A DNA stretch of 64,000 nt from NCBI RefSeq assembly GCF_037392515.1, contig NC_090283.1, forward strand, positions 12,406,501 to 12,470,500, given 5' to 3'. The notes beneath the pieces are model-generated. The model made no database searches. It was not told the DNA's origin and saw only the letters and a list, made by a program, of their open reading frames with translations. A program made the position numbers and the translations under genes. Origin of the DNA: Haliotis asinina (taxonomy: Eukaryota; Mollusca; Gastropoda; Lepetellida; Haliotidae). This document shows, piece by piece, positions 23,401 to 32,400 of this stretch (position 1 is the stretch's first letter; every line of letters starts with the position of its first letter).

Positions 23401-26400
23401 TATGTGTTGCCCAAAGGTCTAATGATAATATGTATGTGTTGCTCATTGGTCTACTGACAATATATGTATGTGTTGCCTAAAGTCTAATGATAACATTTAT
23501 GTGTTGCCCAAAGGCCTAATGATAATATGTATGTGTTGCCCATTGGTCTACTGAAAATATATGTATGTGTTGCCTAAAGTCTAATGATAATATGTATGTG
23601 TTACCCAAAGGTCTAATGATAATATGTATGTGTTGCCCATTGGTCTACTGACAATATATGTATGTGTTGCCTAAAGTCTAATGATAACATTTATGTGTTA
23701 CCCAAAGGTCTACTGACAATATATGTATGTGTTGCCTAAAGTCTAATGATAATATGTATGAGTTGCCTAAAGTCTAATGACAATATATGTATGTGTTGCC
23801 TAAAGTCTAATGATAACATTTATGTGTTGCCCAAAGGTCTAATGATAATATGTATGTGTTGCCCATTGGTCTACTGACAATATATGTATGTGTTGCCTAA
23901 AGTCTAATGATAATATGTATGTGTTACCCTAAGGTCTAATGATAATATGTATGTGTTGCCCATTGGTCTACTGACAATATATGTATGTGTTGCCTAAAGT
24001 CTAATGATAACATTTATGTGTTGCCCAAAGGCCTAATGATAATATGTATGTGTTGCCCATTGGTCTACTGAAAATATATGTATGTGTTGCCTAAAGTCTA
24101 ATGATAATATGTATGTGTTACCCAAAGGTCTAATGATAATATGTATGTGTTGCCCATTGGTCTACTGACAATATATGTATGTGTTGCCTAAAGTCTAATG
24201 ATAACATTTATGTGTTACCCAAAGGTCTACTGACAATATATGTATGTGTTGCCTAAAGTCTAATGATAATATGTATGAGTTGCCTAAAGTCTAATGACAA
24301 TATATGTATGTGTTGCCTAAAGTCTAATGATAACATTTATGTGTTGCCCAAAGGTCTAATGATAATGTGTATGTGTTGCCCATTGGTCTACTGACAATAT
24401 ATGTATGTGTTGCCCAAAGGTCTGCTGATAACATGTATGTGTGGCCCATAGGTCTAATGATAATATGTGTCTATTAATCTTGGTATTTGATGTAATGTAT
24501 TGGTTAAAAATTTGTATCTTTTTACTTCTATCGCAGTTGCATATTTCATGGTGGTTTTTTTCACAACGAATACAATAAAAAAGCAAAATTTCCACTGATA
24601 ATATGTAGGATGTGTTGACCAATAATTATTATAACATACAGGATGTTTTGGCTAATGAGCTCTGATAATAACATGAAAAATGTGTTGCTTAAGCATCTAA
24701 TTTTTATAAACATATTATCCAAACAAGTCTGATGAATATTAGCAGATATGGTACGTGGCTCAATGGTCTGTTGCTTATGATTTTTAGAAAGATAATAAAA
24801 TAGTTTGTACCTTTTGACTTCAAATGCATCTGCTGATGAACAGTATATCCACTCTTAGATTTTAATACCTTCTCACATATACAACATCTGAATTCTGAAA
24901 ATGTAACGGAAGAAATGAAAGTTTAGGCTTAACAGTTGGATTTCCCTCCATGCATAACAATGTTATTTGTTATGGTAGGTAGTGCAAACTCTATAACAAA
25001 ATAGATGCTTCTTTTTGGTGTCCTGTCGTATCAACAATTCTTTGAATTAAAATTGTGGTTTCACCGATTTTGTTCCGCACAAGTTTAATACATGCATGTG
25101 ATTTTAAAGGATAACAACATTTTTTTCTCTCCAAAAGTGTAGTTTTATCAATTCTTTTGAATTTGTTACAACAGACTCAACAACTTCTGGCAAGCTTATC
25201 CAACAATAGAATGTATTACCTGTTTCTTTGTTTGGTATTTCATCTCCTGGAAGTGAAACCACGTCAACCATCTCTTCAAATCCCCTGGGCTTTACTGGCA
25301 ATACAAAATTATGGCACATTATCTTTAACTACATTTAGCTACACAGCTGAAGATGTAAAAAATTTCTGATGTCTATGAATTACTGCCATCATTCAAATGG
25401 ACATTTAGTCATATTATCAGATATATTTCCTGACGGTATACTTGACAATGTTGAACTACATGCTTTCTCTTGGTGATCAGATATATTGCATCAACTATCT
25501 ATGAATTTAAATGTGGCAACACCTATTTTCCTAAAAAATATTATTACGTGTTTCTTCGTTTGGTATTTCATCTCCTGGAAGGGAATCCATGTCAACCGTC
25601 TCTTCAAATCCCCTGGACTTTACTGGCAATACAAAATTATGGCACATTAGCTTTAACTACATTTAGCTACATAGCTGAAGATGTAAAAAATTTCTGATGT
25701 CTATGAATTACTGCCATCATTCAAATGGACATTTAGTCATATTATCAGATATATTTCCTGACGGTATACTTGACAATGTTGAGCTACATGCTTTCTCTTG
25801 GTGATCAGATATATTGCATCAACTATCTATGAATTTAAATGTGGCAACACCTATTTTCCTAAAGAATATTATTACATGTTTCTTCGTTTGGTATTTCATC
25901 TCCTGGAAGGGAATCCATGTCAACCGTCTCTTCAAATCCCCTGGACTTTGCTGTCAATACAAAATTATGGCACATTAGCTTTAACTACATTTAGCTACAT
26001 AGCTGAAGATGTAAAAAATTTCTGATGTCTATGAATTACTGCCATCATTCAAATGGACATTTAGTCATATTATCAGATATATTTCCTGACGGTATACTTG
26101 ACAATGTTGAGCTACATGCTTTCTCTTGGTGATCAGATATATTGCATCAACTATCTATGAATTTAAATGTGGCAACACCTATTTTCCTAAAGAATATTAT
26201 TACATGTTTCTTCGTTTGGTATTTCATCTCCTGGAAGGGAATCCATGTCAACCGTCTCTTCAAATCCCCTGGACTTTGCTGTCAATACAAAATTATGGCA
26301 CATTAGCTTTAACTACATTTAGCTACATAGCTGAAGATGTAAAAAATTTCTGATGTCTATGAATTACTGCCATCATTCAAATGGACATTTAGTCATATTA

Positions 26401-29400
26401 TCAGATATATTTCCTGACGGTATACTTGACAATGTTGAGCTACATGCTTTCTCTTGGTGATCAGATATATTGCATCAACTATCGATGAATTTAAATGTGG
26501 CAACACCTATTTTCCTAAAGAATATTATTACATGTTTCTTCGTTTGGTATTTCATCTCCTGGAAGGGAATCCATGTCAACCGTCTCTTCAAATCCCCTGG
26601 ACTTTGCTGTCAATACAAAATTATGGCACATTAGCTTTAACTACATTTAGCTACATAGCTGAAGATGTAAAAAATTTCTGATGTCTATGAATTACTGCCA
26701 TCATTCAAATGGACATTTAGTCATATTATCAGATATATTTCCTGACGGTATACTTGACAATGTTGAGCTACATGCTTTCTCTTGGTGATCAGATATATTG
26801 CATCAACTATCGATGAATTTAAATGTGGCAACACCTATTTTCCTAAAGAATATTATTACATGTTTCTTCGTTTGGTATTTCATCTCCTGGAAGGGAATCC
26901 ATGTCAACCGTCTCTTCAAATCCCCTGGACTTTGCTGTCAATATAAACTAAAATATGTTAAAAAGTGAGAGAGCAGGATTCTGACTTTTGTAATAGGCTG
27001 TACCACTGAGGCAAGTGAGGTCATTGTAACAATGGTGCCTAAATAAACACTGAAAGTAATCTGCATTCAGAATCTGAAAAGACAGAACCTTTCAATCAAT
27101 TTCACTTCAAAATAATGTACCCTATTCCTGTGATCCTTCATAGCCCAAAACATCAATACTAAACCCTAAAATCAAAATGTTTTAATAAACATTTTTATAA
27201 ATGTAATATTACAAAGAGCACCTGTTTTGATGACAATTATTTTTGCAGTGTATTTCCCTCTGACACTGACCTTTTATATCGCTATACATACACATACATA
27301 TATCTTTCAGTGAAAATGTCTGATGTTTCACTTGCACATGTAGTTTTGGTAAAAGAGAGAAGCTAATAAGAATCTGATCATAGATAGACACAGATTTTAA
27401 TAAGCGAATATGAATATATGAACGACTGAAACTATTGTTATGTTAAATGTTAATCATGTTATAACAGTAACTGTAAGGAGGTTACTTGCCTACTGATCCA
27501 GTGACGGGCACCACAGATGAAGCTGCATCAGAATCTGAAAGAAAACAACCTGCACTAAAAAACAGACAGATGACGTCAAAGTAAAGCCAAACAAATGTTT
27601 AATCAAATATAGTTTTATGAGCATCTCAGGGAATGAAAGTATATCAAAGTAATGCCAAGAGTGTGCGCATTGGCCGAATACAGGATTTCCCCTGTCAATG
27701 GCCCAATGTAAGCTTTATAAGCCTACCCTGCCAATCGTCCACTACCCATATCGGGTAAGTTACCTAGCTGCCACTCTAGAGTCTTGAATCAAGACCAAAT
27801 TCTTTTTCCACTCATTGTTTATTGTTCTGGGGATATTGTATTGATTTTGTGATAGACTGTGAAGAGGGAGAATCAGTATAGGAATAAGTAGGTTTTGTTT
27901 TATTGGGAGTAGGTATAAGGGGTGGATGTAATCAAAAGTTAACTGTATTTAAGCAGGTTTTAGGTAGACAGGGAGGGGAAGAAACACGTAGGACTGTTTG
28001 TTTCTGAGTATATGACAGGATCAAACCTTCCAATACAAGTTTTTACAATAAACAATAATGGAAACATAATACTCTTTTCTTGTGACTGTGACTTAAATTG
28101 GGAAAACCTGTTAGGAACCACTCGCACAGCACCTGCAGACAAGATGTGCTAACCATGCCAAAAGATCTATCCATAAAACACAACGCAAAGTATATTACTT
28201 CAGTAACCATGTGACACTCATCAAATATTTGAAACGTTTTGTTATCACTGTGTGTCTGTTTTACATAACTCATGCGCTTGGCGAATATTAATGCATCATA
28301 GATACTATCCTGTCTTGTAAACCAAAAGTCACCGTGCTCCTTAATCTGAATGGTTGAAAATCATTATCAAATGGCATTAGTTTCCAGGAAAAACTTTTCA
28401 CTGTGTATTGACATGTAGAAATATTGCATGCAATTGTTCTTTTTGCATCATCAACAGTAGTGATGTCCTTCAAATCATACTGTGACACAAAATCGTAATG
28501 ACGTCACAAATGATCAGGAGAAAGATGCTACGCATATTTTAAACTTTATCAACTCTTGTTGATATAACTGATATCAGTAGTCATTTGGGTGAGGTGCTCT
28601 ATATACCACCCAGATTTAAATTTTAACATTGATGAAATATTACAAAAACCATAGACATTCACTCTTATTCATACAGCTTTAAATAATATTCAGCTATGAC
28701 CTTTACCTTTGGAAGTTTCATCTTGATAGTAGGTAGGATCATCTACATCAGACAAATCAAATGGATTGTCATCATCAGTATCTGTAGTGAATGAGCACTA
28801 TATAAATACTTTAGTTCAAAAGTTATAAAATGTATATTACACACCTGGTAACTTTGCAAGGAATAGTTCAAATTTACTCCACACTGACAATAACTTCAAC
28901 ATTTTGAGTTTCATTACTTTAATTGCACACATAAAAAATGTCACTTGAAGCAATATCAGAGAGTAGAGGATGTGAAGTTTTCAAACCTCTTAAAAAATAT
29001 GGAGCTTTATCATTTATGGGAACATGTATACAAGGATTCTGCTTCTCTGAGGAGATTATGTTCACAGTACACTGAAACAAACTTTGAGAGAATTTAGAGC
29101 ATGGTCATAGAGCTAAACTTACCCTATTGCAAGAACAAAACCCCAAAGTGGATTATATGCAATGAACATCACTACAAACAGATATTAAGAAGCAAATGAC
29201 AGACAGATGATGATTGACTAATTTGAATTGATATGACAGTAGTTCTGCACTGAATACAAAACTGTAAACAGTATTTCTGCCTGAATGTGTTTTTTAAAGT
29301 GTGAGGAAAATCTAAGTTATGTGACCAAATTTGCTCTAATCAAGAAAAAACACTCTGCAAAAAACTTCCTTATCATCAAACAGTACAATGAAAACCTGCA

Positions 29401-32400
29401 AAATATGCAGCAAAATCTAGATGAATGTTGTCAAGGAGTGAAATAACATTTCACAAGTTCATAATGACAGTTGGAGGAAAGATATCTGCAAATACTGTTG
29501 GGGACAATAACACAATGCATGGGTCAATATGTACACAATTACCATCAATTCACATTTTACAAGATATGTAAAAGGTTTAACTTTGGCACTAATAACAATG
29601 AAACTATTGATTTTGGCTATATTCGATACACAATAGTCTTCACTAAATAGACAATATATGTAAATAAATGCATTCAAAAAACAAAACATTTCTTAAGACA
29701 CAACAAAAAAACCTGCAGACTGCAGTCTTACAGGGAACTTTGATTTGCAGACACTTCCTTTCAATTATTATTCATATAAATATGTATCAACTGTCACTTA
29801 TAAGAAACAATAAAACATAACAACTAACGTTATGCACACCTTTGCCTTACCTGTGAGTGCATATTGCCTCAACAATCTCATAACACAGATAAGATTAGCT
29901 GATGGTGTACTGCTGGACACTAAAGCGCATATAATTATGTAATGATAGCTGTGTGTACACTGTAGCTTTCCTATAGACTATGCTGGACTAGTTATACTTA
30001 AAACAACAATGCACTGACCAGTAGGATAACCCTACAAACAAGAGTCATCAGAAGATGACATTTCCCCCCGACCCCCACATGTTTGACAAATCATCTCACA
30101 GTTAGTTATTGGTTTTTTTTAGACTAAGTTTGAATTGTTTCCATGAAATTCATGAAAAATATAAATGCCATATATCTGTGATCAGCCAAAGTCACCATTT
30201 CAAGATCTGCCTCATACATCAGCCAAGATCTGTTGAAAGATATGACATGGTTTTCGAGTTTGGGGTCTGCCTACAAATCTACCAAGTGTTGCTGAAAGAT
30301 ATTTAGAAGTTTTTGAGTTCTACTCAGGAAACAAAGCCCGTTCCTCTGTTTTGAAAATAAGTCCGAAACGTGTCCATGGAAACCAAGAAAATAATAAATC
30401 ACAAAACGCTATACATAGCAAAAGGCACCACTTTAGGTTGTGATTAATATATCTACAAAGTTCTGCAGAAAAATATTGAACTGTTTTTTTAGTTCTGCTC
30501 CGGAAACGAAGCCCATTCCTCCATTTTGAGACTAAGTCCGAAACATTTCCATGGAAACCGAGAAAATAATAAATCACGAAAACCTGTATATACCAAAAGG
30601 CACTACTTTGGGGTCTGCCACACATATCTACCAAGCTTTGCAGAAAAATATTGGACACTTTTTTTTTAGTTCTGCTCCGGGAAAGAAGCCCATCCCTTCG
30701 TTTTGAGACTAAGTCCGAAATGTTTCCATGGAAACCAAGAAAACAATAAATCACATAAAACTTGTATATACGAAAAGGCACTATTTTGGGCCTGCCACAC
30801 ATATCTACCAAGTTTTGCTGACAGACATTAAGAAGTTTCCGAGTTTTGCTCGGAAACAAAACACATCTATTACTTTTCAGACTAAGTCCAAACATTTCCA
30901 TGGAAACTGAGAAAACAATAGATCGCAAAAACCAGTAAATAGCAAAAGGCACCACTACAGGTTCTTACTCATACCGGTATACCTATCGAGTTTTGCAGAA
31001 AAATATTGAATGGTTTTTGAGAGTTCTGCCCTGGAAACGGACAAACCCCACCATTTGACTAAGACCAAAACGTTCCATGGAATAACAAAAATTATAAAAA
31101 TGCCAAAAATCTGTAAATAGCAAAAGGCACAACCATACGTTCAGATTACTGTATCTATCAATTTTGGTCTAAAAGTATTAAACGGTTTATGAGTTATGCT
31201 CCGGAAACAAAATGATTATGGATGGACGAATGAGGCATTGACTATATCACCCCTGCATTACATGCCGGGGGGATAATAACACGGAACAAAGGTAAACTGC
31301 AACTGTATGTTTCATCATATCATTGGAGGTGAAGAAACAAACTTTGAAAATGAAAATAGATGTGTGTGTAGGAAACTATGGCATATTTGTCCAAGTTGAT
31401 ACATTGGTAACTTCACATTAACAAGTACAACTATTAATAATGTTTTTAAAAGCAAATGAAGAAACGTCAAACAACATAAATGTATGTGTTTTATAGCACT
31501 TGCCAGCCTGGGTGAGCGCTTCTTCACTGCCGGATATTTTCTGCAACACATGTTCTCATTTGTAAAATTGCTGATTTCACAATAATGTCAAAGGCAACCC
31601 TAACCTTTGATGGACATGCCACTGTCATAATAGTAAAGAGAATTTCTGAAAGACTCATTAGGAACTTAACCAACAAAATTAATGCTTGTGTTATACACCT
31701 GGTTGACCTATCTGTAATTTCTTAAAGAAGTGTAACATGTCAGTCAATATTTAAGTAAAGGCATCTCAGTAACATCAATATTACATGAAAAAAAATGTAT
31801 AAAGGGATAAACTTAACTTGCTGTTAGAAAACATTTGTATTAATGGCACTGACTCTAAAAAAGTGACATTAAATCACAAAAGAAATTTACATGCAGTTAA
31901 TAAGATGATGTGTTTGCCTTTGATCGGAATCGAACCGATGTCTAAAGATATATCTCTCAAGACTACCAGTCAAAAGCTTCATTACATCTAACTTCAGTAT
32001 TACAAATAAATGCTTGGTTATTAAGAACATCACAGTGTGAACCCATCACACTTGTGCATGGACTAGAGATTGTGTGAACCCATCACACGTGTGCATGAAC
32101 TAAAAAATGTGTGAACCCATCACACTTGTGCATGAACTAAAAGCTGTGTGAACCCATCACACTTCTGCATGAACTAGAAAATGTGTGAACCCATCACACT
32201 TGCTAACAAACTAAATGTATGCAAAGATAAAAGATCACTCACTATAAAAGATGAATCCCATCAGACTTTCTTCAGCCATCAGATTGTGCAGAGCTCCAGC
32301 AATGGTTTAATATGTTTCACAAATATTTAGTAACTGCCTCATGCTTAAATGAAGACATGTACAGTCAAATTGTAAATCATAACCTGGCAGCACTTACCTG

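Larger units (their letters stand above)
25215..26944 (-). repeat. 328-base tandem duplication carrying one exon per unit
   Basis: About 5.3 head-to-tail copies of a 328-base unit (75-nt exon plus flanking intron). The central units are almost identical base for base; the first (25215-25380) is diverged. The array ends abruptly at 26944, after CTGTCAATA. Confidence 0.95.

Noticed and set aside
25470-26681. Four repeated 75-residue plus-strand open frames
   Set aside because: They repeat only because of the 328-base unit. The minus strand has exons with AG and GT borders, matching phase and continuity with neighbouring exons.
31915-31990. Minus-strand stretch with a tRNA-like T arm (CGGTTCGATTCCG)
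   Set aside because: The T arm is good, but no matching acceptor 5' strand, D arm or anticodon stem can be drawn. At most it is a decayed tRNA or tRNA-derived fragment.
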